From Lysobacter_C viscosus (lineage in GTDB: Bacteria; Pseudomonadota; Gammaproteobacteria; Xanthomonadales; Xanthomonadaceae): a DNA stretch of 64,000 bases. This document shows, piece after piece, positions 43,409 to 51,933 of the stretch (positions are counted from its first letter, which is position 1; each line of letters starts with the position of its first letter). The position numbers were made by a program, and so were the translations under genes. Under the pieces are notes generated by a model. It did not search any database. It had not been told where the DNA came from and saw only the letters and a list, made by a program, of their open reading frames with translations. The stretch covers positions 405,675 through 469,674 of the forward strand of contig NZ_JBJMAV010000002.1 in NCBI RefSeq assembly GCF_046600715.1, in the 5' to 3' direction.

Positions 43409-44161
43409 ATGTCCGCAGCCTTTTCCCGACCCAGCGGCCGTGCCGCCGACCAGTTGCGCGACGTGCGCATCGAGCGCGGCTACACCGCCCACGCGGAAGG
43501 CTCGGTGCTGGTGTCGTTCGGCCAGACCCGGGTGCTGTGCACCGCCAGCGTCGAGAACCGCGTTCCGCCGTTCCTGCGCGGCAAGGGCGAAGGCTGGGTC
43601 ACCGCCGAGTACGGCATGCTGCCGCGCGCCACCCACACCCGCAACGATCGCGAGGCGAGCCGTGGCAAGCAGGGCGGCCGGACGCTGGAGATCCAGCGCC
43701 TGATCGGCCGCAGCCTGCGCGCCTGCGTGGACCGCAAGGCGCTGGGCGAGCGCACGATCACCCTGGACTGCGACGTGTTGCAGGCCGACGGCGGTACCCG
43801 GACTGCGGCCATCACCGGTGCCTACGTTGCCCTGGTGGACGCCGTGCAATGGCTGATCGGCCGCGGCGAGATCAAGCCCGGCCGCAGCGGGCGCACCCCG
43901 ATCACCGGCGCGGTGGCCGCGGTGTCGGTGGGCATCTACAAGGGCGTGCCCGTGCTGGACCTGGACTATGCCGAGGACAGCGACTGCGATACCGACATGA
44001 ACGTCGTGATGAACGACGGCGGCGGTTTCATCGAACTGCAGGGCACGGCCGAGGGCCACGCCTTCCGCCGCGAGGAACTCGATGCGCTGACCTCGCTGGC
44101 CACAACCGGCATCGCGCAGCTGGTGGGGCACCAGCGCGCGGCATTGGGATTGCCGGCGTAG
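43409..44161 (+). CDS. rph: Ribonuclease PH
   Basis: A 250-residue phosphorolytic 3'-exonuclease that trims tRNA precursors. Start region GRAADQLRDVRIERGYTAHA; conserved RGKGEGWVTAEYGMLPRATH; TLDCDVLQADGGTRTAAITG; and DLDYAEDSDCDTDMNVV with the metal-binding Asp cluster. The ATG at 43409 gives the canonical start (MSAAFSRPSGR). Full length, unlike the frameshifted E. coli K-12 copy. REP elements follow the stop. Confidence 0.96.
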   Translation: MSAAFSRPSGRAADQLRDVRIERGYTAHAEGSVLVSFGQTRVLCTASVENRVPPFLRGKGEGWVTAEYGMLPRATHTRNDREASRGKQGGRTLEIQRLIGRSLRACVDRKALGERTITLDCDVLQADGGTRTAAITGAYVALVDAVQWLIGRGEIKPGRSGRTPITGAVAAVSVGIYKGVPVLDLDYAEDSDCDTDMNVVMNDGGGFIELQGTAEGHAFRREELDALTSLATTGIAQLVGHQRAALGLPA

Positions 44162-44200
44162 GGCCCGTGCAGGATCCTCGAGTGTCTCAGATCCGCTTCC

Positions 44201-44341
44201 TGTAGGAGCGGCTTCTGCCGCGAATGCGTCCGGAAAGGTGACGCGGGCAACGTCTGCCACCCGGTTCCCGCAAGGCCCGGTCGCGACTCACGTCGCTCCT
44301 ACAGGTGGTACCACTCGATCGCGGTTGAAGCCGCTCCTACA
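44201..44341. repeat. REP cluster of three copies between rph and rdgB
   Basis: Forward copy 44201-44224 (TGTAGGAGCGGCTTCTGCCG), inverted ACGT-type copy 44279-44303 and inverted GGCTT-type copy 44318-44341 (ATCGCGGTTGAAGCCGCTCC). The last copy ends 13 bases before the rdgB ATG. The order and subtypes mirror the cluster on the other side of rdgB. Confidence 0.85.
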
Positions 44342-44354
44342 GAATCAGGAATCC

Positions 44355-44948
44355 ATGACCCGAATCGTGGTCGCCAGCGGCAATGCCGGGAAACTCGCCG
44401 AATTCAATCGGCTGCTCTCCGATGCGGGGCTTGAATTCGTTTCCCAGCGGGACCTCGGCGTCGAGGACATCGAAGAGACCGGCCTGAGCTTCGTCGAGAA
44501 TGCGCTGCTCAAGGCCCGGCACGCCTCCCGAGTCACGGGGCTTCCAGCGCTGGCCGACGACTCGGGCCTGTGCGTTGACGCACTGGACGGCGCACCCGGG
44601 CTGTACTCGGCGCGCTATGCCGGCACCCATGGGGACGCGGACGCCAACATCGCCAAGTTGCTGGACGCCCTGGACGGGGTTCAGGAGGCGCAGCGTGGAG
44701 CCCACTTCCACTGCACGCTGGCGCTGCTGCGCCACCCGGACGACCCGCGGCCACTGCTCGCCGAGGGGGAGTGGTGCGGCCGGATCCTGCACGCCCCGCG
44801 CGGCGAGGCCGGTTTTGGCTACGACCCGGTGTTCCTGGACCCTGAAACCGGCCTGACCGCCGCCGAGCTGGAACCGGCCACCAAGAACCGCATCAGCCAT
44901 CGGGGCCGCGCACTGGCGAAGTTGCAGCACGCCATTTCGGCCCTATAG
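44355..44948 (+). CDS. rdgB: XTP/dITP diphosphatase (RdgB/HAM1 family)
   Basis: A 197-residue house-cleaning enzyme that removes deaminated purine nucleotides (XTP, dITP) before incorporation. Nucleotide-binding start IVVASGNAGKLAEF, catalytic ADDSGLCVDALDGAPG followed by YSARYAG, and C-terminal FGYDPVF and SHRGRAL. The ATG at 44355 follows AGGA in TCAGGAATCC about six bases upstream. It is bracketed on both sides by REP clusters. Confidence 0.96.
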   Translation: MTRIVVASGNAGKLAEFNRLLSDAGLEFVSQRDLGVEDIEETGLSFVENALLKARHASRVTGLPALADDSGLCVDALDGAPGLYSARYAGTHGDADANIAKLLDALDGVQEAQRGAHFHCTLALLRHPDDPRPLLAEGEWCGRILHAPRGEAGFGYDPVFLDPETGLTAAELEPATKNRISHRGRALAKLQHAISAL

Positions 44949-44982
44949 CGGCCGCGGTTTCCGTGATCCGGGCGTGGCTTCC

Positions 44983-45099
44983 TGTAGGAGCGACGTAAGT
45001 CGCGACCGCGGAACTTCGGCTACCTCGATCGCGACTTACGTCGCTCCTACAGGTTTGAAACCGCGTGTCCCGCGGATCGCGGTTGAAGCCGCTCCTACA
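44983..45099. repeat. REP cluster of three copies between rdgB and hemW
   Basis: Forward ACGT-type copy 44983-45007 (TGTAGGAGCGACGTAAGTCG), its inverted partner 45028-45051, and an inverted GGCTT-type copy 45076-45099 that is near-identical to 44318-44341. The first two can form a 20-plus-bp hairpin between rdgB and hemW. Confidence 0.88.
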
Positions 45100-45130
45100 G
45101 TTCCTGCGCGCGGGGGAGGACAATGGCGGC

Positions 45131-46366
45131 ATGACCCTCGCGCCACCCCCGCTGTCGCTTTACGTCCACCTGCCCTGGTGCGTGCGCAAGTGCCCCTACT
45201 GCGACTTCAACTCGCACGAGGGGCGCGGCGCGCTGCCGTTCGAGCCGTACGTAGACGCCTTGCTGGCCGACCTCGACTTCGACCTGCCGCTGGTCTGGGG
45301 CCGAACCGTGCACAGCGTATTCTTCGGTGGCGGCACGCCCAGCCTGTTCCCGGCCGACGCGATCGACCGCTTCCTGCAGGGTGCCAGCAGCCGCCTGCGC
45401 TTCGCGCCCGGCTGCGAGATCACCCTGGAGACCAACCCCGGCACGACCGAGCACGGGCGCTTCGAGCACTACCGCGGCGCCGGGGTGAACCGGTTGAGCT
45501 TCGGCGTCCAGAGTTTCGACGACGGGTGCCTGGCGCGGCTCGGCCGGATCCATGACAGCGCCGAGGCCGACGCCGCGGTGAAGCTGGCCCAGGACGCCGG
45601 TTTCGACAACATCAACATCGACCTGATGTACGCGCTGCCGGGACAGGACCTGGCGATGGCCGAGCGCGACCTCGTGCGTGCCTTTGCATTACAGCCCGCG
45701 CACGTATCCCACTACCAGCTCACGATGGAGCCCAATACCGTATTCGCCGCCCGCCCGCCCGCCGGCCTGCCCGACGAGGACACGGGGTGGGACATGCAGG
45801 AGCACTGCCAGGCCCTGCTGCACGAGGCAGGCTTCGCGCAATACGAGGTCAGCGCCTACGCCCGACCCGGCCGGCAGTGCGCGCACAACCTCAACTACTG
45901 GCGCTACGGCGACTACCTGGGCATCGGCGCCGGTGCGCACGGCAAGCTGACCCTGGGCCACGAGCAATCGATCCTGCGCCGATGGAAGCTCAAGCACCCG
46001 TCCCGCTACATCGCAACTGCAGGGCGCCCCGAGGCGATCGGCGGCGATGAGCGGATCGAGCCGACGCGCCGGCCGTTCGAGTACATGCTCAACGTGCTGC
46101 GGCTGGTGGACGGATTTTCGCTGGCGGAGTTCCAGGCGCGAACCGGTCTCCCCTCCGTGGTGATCGATGGCGCGCTTCGCGATGCCTTCGCGCGCGGATG
46201 GCTGGAAAATGCGCAGGACCGCATCCGCCCCACTGAACTGGGCCGGCGCTTCACCAACGACGTGACGATGCTGTTCCTGGCGCCGACCGCCAGGCCCACG
46301 CCTCGGCCGTCCGCCCCCGCCCCTGGTCCTGTCGGGCCAGGCGCAGGCCGGCCTCCCGCAGCCTGA
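45131..46366 (+). CDS. hemW: Radical SAM heme chaperone HemW
   Basis: A 411-residue radical-SAM protein related to oxygen-independent coproporphyrinogen III oxidase, whose E. coli form traffics heme. The iron-sulfur motif is CVRKCPYCDFNSHE (Cx3CxxC), followed by FFGGGTPSLF, ETNPGTTE, RLSFGVQSFDD and INIDLMYALPGQ. The HemW-type Cys3 motif lacks the extra Cys of true HemN. A C-terminal HemN domain and an Ala/Pro-rich tail follow. The start at 45131 is favoured over the open frame into the REP cluster. Confidence 0.92.
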   Translation: MTLAPPPLSLYVHLPWCVRKCPYCDFNSHEGRGALPFEPYVDALLADLDFDLPLVWGRTVHSVFFGGGTPSLFPADAIDRFLQGASSRLRFAPGCEITLETNPGTTEHGRFEHYRGAGVNRLSFGVQSFDDGCLARLGRIHDSAEADAAVKLAQDAGFDNINIDLMYALPGQDLAMAERDLVRAFALQPAHVSHYQLTMEPNTVFAARPPAGLPDEDTGWDMQEHCQALLHEAGFAQYEVSAYARPGRQCAHNLNYWRYGDYLGIGAGAHGKLTLGHEQSILRRWKLKHPSRYIATAGRPEAIGGDERIEPTRRPFEYMLNVLRLVDGFSLAEFQARTGLPSVVIDGALRDAFARGWLENAQDRIRPTELGRRFTNDVTMLFLAPTARPTPRPSAPAPGPVGPGAGRPPAA

Positions 46367-46513
46367 TCCGAACTATCGGGGAACGGCCCGTGGCCGCTCC
46401 GGTCGCGCCGTCACGTTGGTTTGTTCTGGCCGCGCTTTCCGGTCGTCCGGGCCGGCAGGGCTGGCGGGCGCGTGGGGTGGCGTGTTTATATCGAACGAAC
46501 CCGGTGATCAGGC

Positions 46514-48811
46514 ATGTCCGCCAAGCTGGACTACTTCGGCACTGCACCCATGCGATCCACGCTCGAATCGGCCGCCCTGCCCCGACGCGTCCACGGCGCG
46601 CTTGAACATCTCTATGCACTGCTGTCGGACGAGCTGGAGCGCCAGCTCGAACGCATGCTGTCTGATTTCGAGCAGCAGCTGTTCAGGCTGGCCGAGCAGG
46701 CCCGCAACGCCGGTGAGCAGAGCCGCCATTTCGAAACGCTACGGCGCATCCGCCAGAACCGCTCCGACCTGGTACCCCGCTACCTGGCCGCGCTGGAGCA
46801 CGAGCTGACCCGCATCCGCGGCCCCATGTCGGCGCCGGCGGTGGAAGTCCACGGCCTGGCCCCCGCCTTCGAAACCCTGCGTCTGGTCGACGAAGCCGAA
46901 GTCACCCAGGAAGCAATGGTCCAGGCCGTAGCCTCGCGCCACGAGGCACGTGCCGGCCTTCCGCTGATGCTGCTGGGCCAGCGCTTCGGCGTTCTGGCCG
47001 GCGCACCCGCCTTCGACGCCGAGCACCTGCCGGTCGGTCCGCACGCGCTCGGGCGGCTGCTGGCCGAGGCCGCCAGCGTGCTCAACATCGACGCGCATTC
47101 GATGCAGCTGCTGTTCAAGAGCTTCGACAGCCAGGTCATGTCCGGCTATGCACAGCTGGTCGAGACCATGAATGCCCTGCTCGCACGCGACAACATCCTG
47201 CCCAGCCTGTCGTACGTCCCACTGCGAGTGCGGCCCACTGCGCAGTCGACCGGCCGCGATGGCGCCGCCACGAAAGCCGATCGATCGACCGGTTCGGCCG
47301 GCGAGGAGGGCGGCCCGGCCACGGCGCGCTCCCGCAACGGGCCGCGCCCCCACACCGCGTGGTACGGCGAGGCCGATGCGGTCCGGGGCGAAGACGAGGA
47401 CATCGCCTTTTCGCTGCTGCAGGACCTGCTGGGCAGCCGCCGCGACCTGCTGGGCAAGCTGAAATCCGAGCCACAGGGCGAAAGGCGCACGGCGCTGCCC
47501 ACGCCCGACGTGGTGGCGGCGCTGGAGTCGCAGCAGGCGGCGGTGCCGGCACGCAAGCCCGGAGGCCAACGCACCAGCCTGGCCGACATCAAGCAGACAC
47601 TGCTGGCGCAGAGCCGGCAACAGCACGGGCGCGCCGCCACGCTCTCGCGCGAGGACAACGACACCTTCGAGCTGCTGGGCATGCTCTATGCCGAGATCGG
47701 ACGCGAGCTGCGTGCAGGCTCGGCAAGCAACGAGATGCTCGAGAAGCTGCAGGTGCCGCTGGCGCGCGCCGCGCTTCAGGACCGGGCGTTCTTCGTGCAC
47801 AGCCAGCACCCGGCCCGGCAACTCCTCAACTCGGTCGCCGAAGCCGGCGCCACCTGGCTGGACGAGGACGAGGTCGACCCGCAGCTGGAGGCCCACCTCG
47901 GCCAAGCCGTCGACCACGTGGTCGAGAACTACCGCGGCGACCCGTCCGTGTTCCAGGCCGCCAACGAACGGCTGCAGGGCCACCTGCAGGCATTGGCGCG
48001 CAAGGCCGAAGTCACCGAGCGGCGCCACGTGGAAGCCGCGCGGGGCAAGGAGAAACTGGCTGTCGCCAAGCGGCGTTCGGGCGAGATCATCGACGAGGCG
48101 ATGCGTGAGCAACGCCTGCCGAAGTTCGTGCGCACGCTGCTGGCGCAAGCCTGGAGTGACGTGCTCACCCTCACCCTGCTGCGCAACGGCGAGGACTCCG
48201 ACGAGTGGCACAGCAACCGCAAGGCCACGGACGAGATCGTCGCCGCGAGTTCCGGCGCCGCTCCGGCACCGGCCGACCTGGAGCAACGGATCGAACATGC
48301 CCTGGCACTGGTCGGGTACCACGCCGACGAAGCCGGCGCGATCGCCCGGCGACTGACACAGGGCCGCGACGAGGACGACGACGACCCGGCATCGCGTACC
48401 GAGCTGGCGATGAAGCTCAAGGCCCGCACCCGCCTTGGCGAAGATACCGACTCCGGCAAGAGCAAGGCCACGCCGCGCACACCCGACGAACAGGCACGCT
48501 ATGACTACCTGCGTACGCTGCCGTTCGGCACCTGGCTGGAAATCGCCACCAACCAGCAGGGCGACGTCGTTCGCCGGCGACTCGCCTGGTTCAGCCCGGT
48601 CACCGGCCATGCCTTGCTGGTCAACCAGCGCGGCCAGCGGGTAGGCGAGGAGTCGCTGGACCACCTGGCGCGGTTGATGGCCAAGCGCGAGGTGCGGGTG
48701 GTCACCGCCGAGCGCGGGCGCATCGTCGACCGCGCTTGGCAGGCGGCGCTGGGCGCGCTTCGCAGCTTCGCGGGCATCGGTGAGCGTGCGCCGCGCGAGG
48801 CCACCCCATGA
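46514..48811 (+). CDS. DUF1631 family protein
   Basis: A 765-residue helical, charged protein of DUF1631, conserved in gammaproteobacteria and of unknown function. N-terminal coiled-coil-like segment (LSDELERQLERMLSDFEQQL), long polar middle region with low-complexity stretches (about 240-290), and a conserved C-terminal domain (YLRTLPFGTWLEIATNQQGD; WFSPVTGHALLVNQRGQR). No signal peptide, membrane segment or catalytic motif is seen; likely cytoplasmic. Its stop overlaps the start of a PilZ gene (ATGA). The C-terminal domain's short beta-rich region recalls PilZ-like folds, but this is only an impression. Confidence 0.85.
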   Translation: MSAKLDYFGTAPMRSTLESAALPRRVHGALEHLYALLSDELERQLERMLSDFEQQLFRLAEQARNAGEQSRHFETLRRIRQNRSDLVPRYLAALEHELTRIRGPMSAPAVEVHGLAPAFETLRLVDEAEVTQEAMVQAVASRHEARAGLPLMLLGQRFGVLAGAPAFDAEHLPVGPHALGRLLAEAASVLNIDAHSMQLLFKSFDSQVMSGYAQLVETMNALLARDNILPSLSYVPLRVRPTAQSTGRDGAATKADRSTGSAGEEGGPATARSRNGPRPHTAWYGEADAVRGEDEDIAFSLLQDLLGSRRDLLGKLKSEPQGERRTALPTPDVVAALESQQAAVPARKPGGQRTSLADIKQTLLAQSRQQHGRAATLSREDNDTFELLGMLYAEIGRELRAGSASNEMLEKLQVPLARAALQDRAFFVHSQHPARQLLNSVAEAGATWLDEDEVDPQLEAHLGQAVDHVVENYRGDPSVFQAANERLQGHLQALARKAEVTERRHVEAARGKEKLAVAKRRSGEIIDEAMREQRLPKFVRTLLAQAWSDVLTLTLLRNGEDSDEWHSNRKATDEIVAASSGAAPAPADLEQRIEHALALVGYHADEAGAIARRLTQGRDEDDDDPASRTELAMKLKARTRLGEDTDSGKSKATPRTPDEQARYDYLRTLPFGTWLEIATNQQGDVVRRRLAWFSPVTGHALLVNQRGQRVGEESLDHLARLMAKREVRVVTAERGRIVDRAWQAALGALRSFAGIGERAPREATP

Positions 48812-49158
48812 ACGATGAATTCCGCCGCGTCCGCCGGCGCAAGGTGCCCGACAACGTCCAGGTGGTCGACACCATGACCGAGCGCGTGGTCGGCCGGCTC
48901 AGCAACCTGTCCGAGAGCGGCATGCTGCTGATGGCGAGCGTGCCGCTGGTGGAGGACGCGCTCTACCAGTTCCGGTTCGACCTGGCGCTGGGCACCGAAG
49001 CGCCCGCGACCATCGAGGTCGGTGCCCACCTGCTGTGGCAGGACGCGGCCAGCGCACCCGGCCAGACCTGGAGCGGGTTCCGCTTCGTTACCCTGATGGA
49101 AAGCCAGATGCAGCACTTGCGCGAGTGGCTGGACATGCCCGGGGGCACCTACGAGTAG
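48808..49158 (+). CDS. PilZ domain protein (c-di-GMP receptor)
   Basis: A 116-residue single-domain PilZ protein. Both ligand motifs are present: the arginine patch near the N-terminus (RRVRRRK, RxxxR) and NLSESGML (D/NxSxxG), so c-di-GMP binding is expected. It is coupled to the DUF1631 gene by an ATGA overlap and ends 64 bases before the convergent end of a GGDEF-EAL gene. Probably a cytoplasmic effector acting with the DUF1631 protein. Confidence 0.9.
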   Translation: MNDEFRRVRRRKVPDNVQVVDTMTERVVGRLSNLSESGMLLMASVPLVEDALYQFRFDLALGTEAPATIEVGAHLLWQDAASAPGQTWSGFRFVTLMESQMQHLREWLDMPGGTYE

Positions 49159-49222
49159 GCCCGCGCGCGCAGCGCCCACCCAGCCAGGGAACTGGCCCGG
49201 CCGGCGTGCCCGGGGGCGCCCT

Positions 49223-51919
49223 TCAGTCCCCATCACCCGTCAAGCCACGGTGGAACACCACCGGTTCGGGCTTGTGCAGCACGTAGCCCTGGGCGTAGTC
49301 CACGCCCATGTCGTGCAGTTCCTGGGCAATTTCCTCGCTCGACACCCACTCGGCGATCACCTTCAGCCCGAGGCGGTGGCCGATGTCGGTCACCGCGCCG
49401 ACGATGGCGTGGCTCATCGGGTCGACCAGGATGTCGCGGATGAAGCTCCCATCGATCTTGATGATGTCCACCGGCAGGTTTTTCAGGTAGCCGAACGACG
49501 ACATCCCCGCGCCGAAATCGTCCAGCGCGATCAGGCAGCCAGCCGCGCGCAGCCGCTCGATGAAGCGCGAGACCTGCGACAGGTGGCGCACCGCGACCGT
49601 CTCGGTGATCTCGAAGCAGACCCGGCCGGGGTCGATGCCGTGCTGTTCGATGAGGTCCAGCACCAGCGTGGCCAACGCGTCGTCCTCAATGCTCGCGCCG
49701 GACAGGTTGATGGTGGCCAGTTGCAGGTCCGGCCCACTCGGATGCAGCCGGTCGAAATTGGACAGCGCCGTCTCCACCACCCAACGGTCGATCATCGGCA
49801 TCAGGCCGTAGCGCTCGGCGGCGGGCATGAACGCGCCCGGTGGCACCAGCCGGCCCTGCTCGTCGCGGAAGCGCAGCAAAAGTTCGATATGCGGCTTGCC
49901 ATTGGAGGGGGCGGCCAGCGGCCAGACCTCCTGGTACTTGAGCAGCAGGCGCCCCTCCTCCACCGCCCAGCGCAGGCGGTTGGCCCATTCCATCTCGGTC
50001 TGGCGACGGGTGGTGTCGTCGTCCTGGGCCGAATAGAAGTGCACGCGGTTGCGTCCGCTCTCCTTGGCCATGTAGCAGGCGGTGTCGGCCTGTGCCAGCA
50101 GGTCCTTCAGGTTGACGTTGGGGTGGTCGATCATCACCGCGCCGATGCTGGCGCTGATGGTGTAGGTGCGCTGCTCCCAGACGAACACGTAGCCGTCGAT
50201 ACGCTCGCGCAGGCGCTCGGCGACGTTGCTGGCGCCGGCCTGGTCGTGCACGTTTGTCGCCAGTACGCCGAACTCGTCGCCGCCCAGGCGCGCCAGCACG
50301 TCGCCGCCGCGCAGCTGCTCGCGCATGTTGATGGCCAGCTGGATAAGCAGCTGGTCGCCGGCGATGTGGCCGGAGGTGTCGTTGATCAGCTTGAACTGGT
50401 CAAGGTCGATGTAGAGCAACGCCGCCGGCGCCCCGCCGGCAGCCGTCACGATCAGCGCGCGCTCCACGCGCCGCTCGAACTCGCGGCGGTTGTAGAGTTC
50501 CGTCAACGCATCGTGGCTGGCCTGGTAGCTGAGCAACTCGGTCAGCTGGCGCTGCTCGGATATGTCACTGGCGACCATCAGCAGCTTGGACTCACCACCC
50601 ACGTCGACCCGCGCGATTGAAAGCGACGCCCAGAAGCGATCCCCGTTCGCACTGCGCAACACCGCCTCCATGTTCAGGCAGCTGCTCTGGTCGCACGCCA
50701 GGATGCGTTCACGCAGGCCCTCGTCCTCGAACAGTGTCGGCAGCTCCAGTTCGCACACCTCCTCACCCAGCCGCAGGCGCGAAGCCTGGTTGGCATAGGT
50801 GATGCGCCCGGTGTCCTGGCGGGCAAGCACCACCAGGGCCGGCAGCAGTTCGTTGAGCGCACGGAAGCGCTCTTCGCTTTCCCGGTAACGGCGGCTCATC
50901 CGGTTGCCAAGATCCACCGCGCGCCGTCGGGTGTTGACCACTGAAGACACCAGCAATGCCAGCAGTGCACTGGCGAGCAGGCCCGGCAGCAATGGCGATC
51001 GCTGCCAGAAGGCTGTCTGCGCATCATGTCCCAGCGGATGCATCGACAGCCGCCACGCGCGGCCCCCATAGCGCAATTCCTTGTCGTAGCGGTGCGCAGT
51101 GGGCGCGTCCGCGTGGGCCCCGGTGTGTGAGTCGAACAACGCCAGCGGCTCGGGGCCGGTCACGTCGGTAATCTCGACGTGCAGGTGCGAGGCACCGTCT
51201 TCGGGGAGCGCGGTCTGGATCAGGCTATGGAGCTGGAACGAGATCGCCAGCGAGCCGCGTATCCGCTCGCGGCGCTCGGCCACGCTTCCCGGCGGCTGGC
51301 CCGGGCTGTAGATGGGCAGGCGGAAGGTCACGCCATCGGCGGCGCCACCATCGGCAGCCACCTGCGCCAGCCGGAACGGTGCCGAGAGTGCAGGACGGTT
51401 GCTGTCGCGCGAGGCGAGGACCGCCGCCAGGTTCGCCGGCTGGGTGTTGACGTCCAGCCCGAACAAGGCCTCGTTACCGGCGCGCGGCTGCACGAAGTCG
51501 GCGTGATAGACGTAGTGGTCGCCATCGGCCCGGGTTTCACGGCGGGCCACCACCAGCGCCTGCATGCCGGGCACCAGCGTGCGTGGATCCAGGTTGGCGT
51601 ACATCGCCCGGAACTCGTCGGCGGTGACTTCCTCGGACGTCAGGAACATCGTCTGCACCGAGCGGGCGAGCATTTCGCATGCCCGCAGGCGGTCCAGCAC
51701 GGCGGCGTGGGCGCGATCAGCCAGGTGGGTGAACGCCACCCGCCGCTCGGCCTCGTCCTGCCGTTGCTGCGCCTGCACCGCCCACAGCGTCAGTACCACG
51801 CCCAGCACCAGCGCCAGCAGGCTCCACACACCGGCCGGCACGCCCAGTGGGGCAACGCGCGCGCCCTCCGCCTCCAGCGGCCTGGATGCGAATCCGTCAG
51901 AATCCTTCGACGTATCCAA
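49223..51919 (-). CDS. CHASE-PAS-GGDEF-EAL membrane sensor for c-di-GMP turnover
   Basis: An 898-residue inner-membrane protein: an N-terminal helix (VWSLLALVLGVVLTLWAVQ), a periplasmic CHASE sensor (about 55-290, including ITSEEVTADEFRAMYANL-type signature region near residue 95), a second helix (LLPGLLASALLALLVSSVV), a PAS domain, and GGDEF with an intact motif (ARLGGDEFGVLA, near 545). The EAL domain signature is ELL (PHIELLLRF, near 675); INLSGASIEDD, EITETVAV, DDFGAGMSSFGYLK and KIDGSFI support it. It could make or degrade c-di-GMP. The listed start is a TTG; in-frame GTGs at 51841 and 51829 are alternatives. It is divergent from pepQ. Confidence 0.9.
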   Translation of the reverse strand: MDTSKDSDGFASRPLEAEGARVAPLGVPAGVWSLLALVLGVVLTLWAVQAQQRQDEAERRVAFTHLADRAHAAVLDRLRACEMLARSVQTMFLTSEEVTADEFRAMYANLDPRTLVPGMQALVVARRETRADGDHYVYHADFVQPRAGNEALFGLDVNTQPANLAAVLASRDSNRPALSAPFRLAQVAADGGAADGVTFRLPIYSPGQPPGSVAERRERIRGSLAISFQLHSLIQTALPEDGASHLHVEITDVTGPEPLALFDSHTGAHADAPTAHRYDKELRYGGRAWRLSMHPLGHDAQTAFWQRSPLLPGLLASALLALLVSSVVNTRRRAVDLGNRMSRRYRESEERFRALNELLPALVVLARQDTGRITYANQASRLRLGEEVCELELPTLFEDEGLRERILACDQSSCLNMEAVLRSANGDRFWASLSIARVDVGGESKLLMVASDISEQRQLTELLSYQASHDALTELYNRREFERRVERALIVTAAGGAPAALLYIDLDQFKLINDTSGHIAGDQLLIQLAINMREQLRGGDVLARLGGDEFGVLATNVHDQAGASNVAERLRERIDGYVFVWEQRTYTISASIGAVMIDHPNVNLKDLLAQADTACYMAKESGRNRVHFYSAQDDDTTRRQTEMEWANRLRWAVEEGRLLLKYQEVWPLAAPSNGKPHIELLLRFRDEQGRLVPPGAFMPAAERYGLMPMIDRWVVETALSNFDRLHPSGPDLQLATINLSGASIEDDALATLVLDLIEQHGIDPGRVCFEITETVAVRHLSQVSRFIERLRAAGCLIALDDFGAGMSSFGYLKNLPVDIIKIDGSFIRDILVDPMSHAIVGAVTDIGHRLGLKVIAEWVSSEEIAQELHDMGVDYAQGYVLHKPEPVVFHRGLTGDGD

Positions 51920-51933
51920 GAACAGGCGCCCCC

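Noticed and set aside
44201..45099. Possible CRISPR array from repeated GTAGGAGC units
   Set aside because: Copies occur in both orientations, with irregular spacing and a coding gene between them; there are no uniform spacers and no cas genes. They are REP elements.
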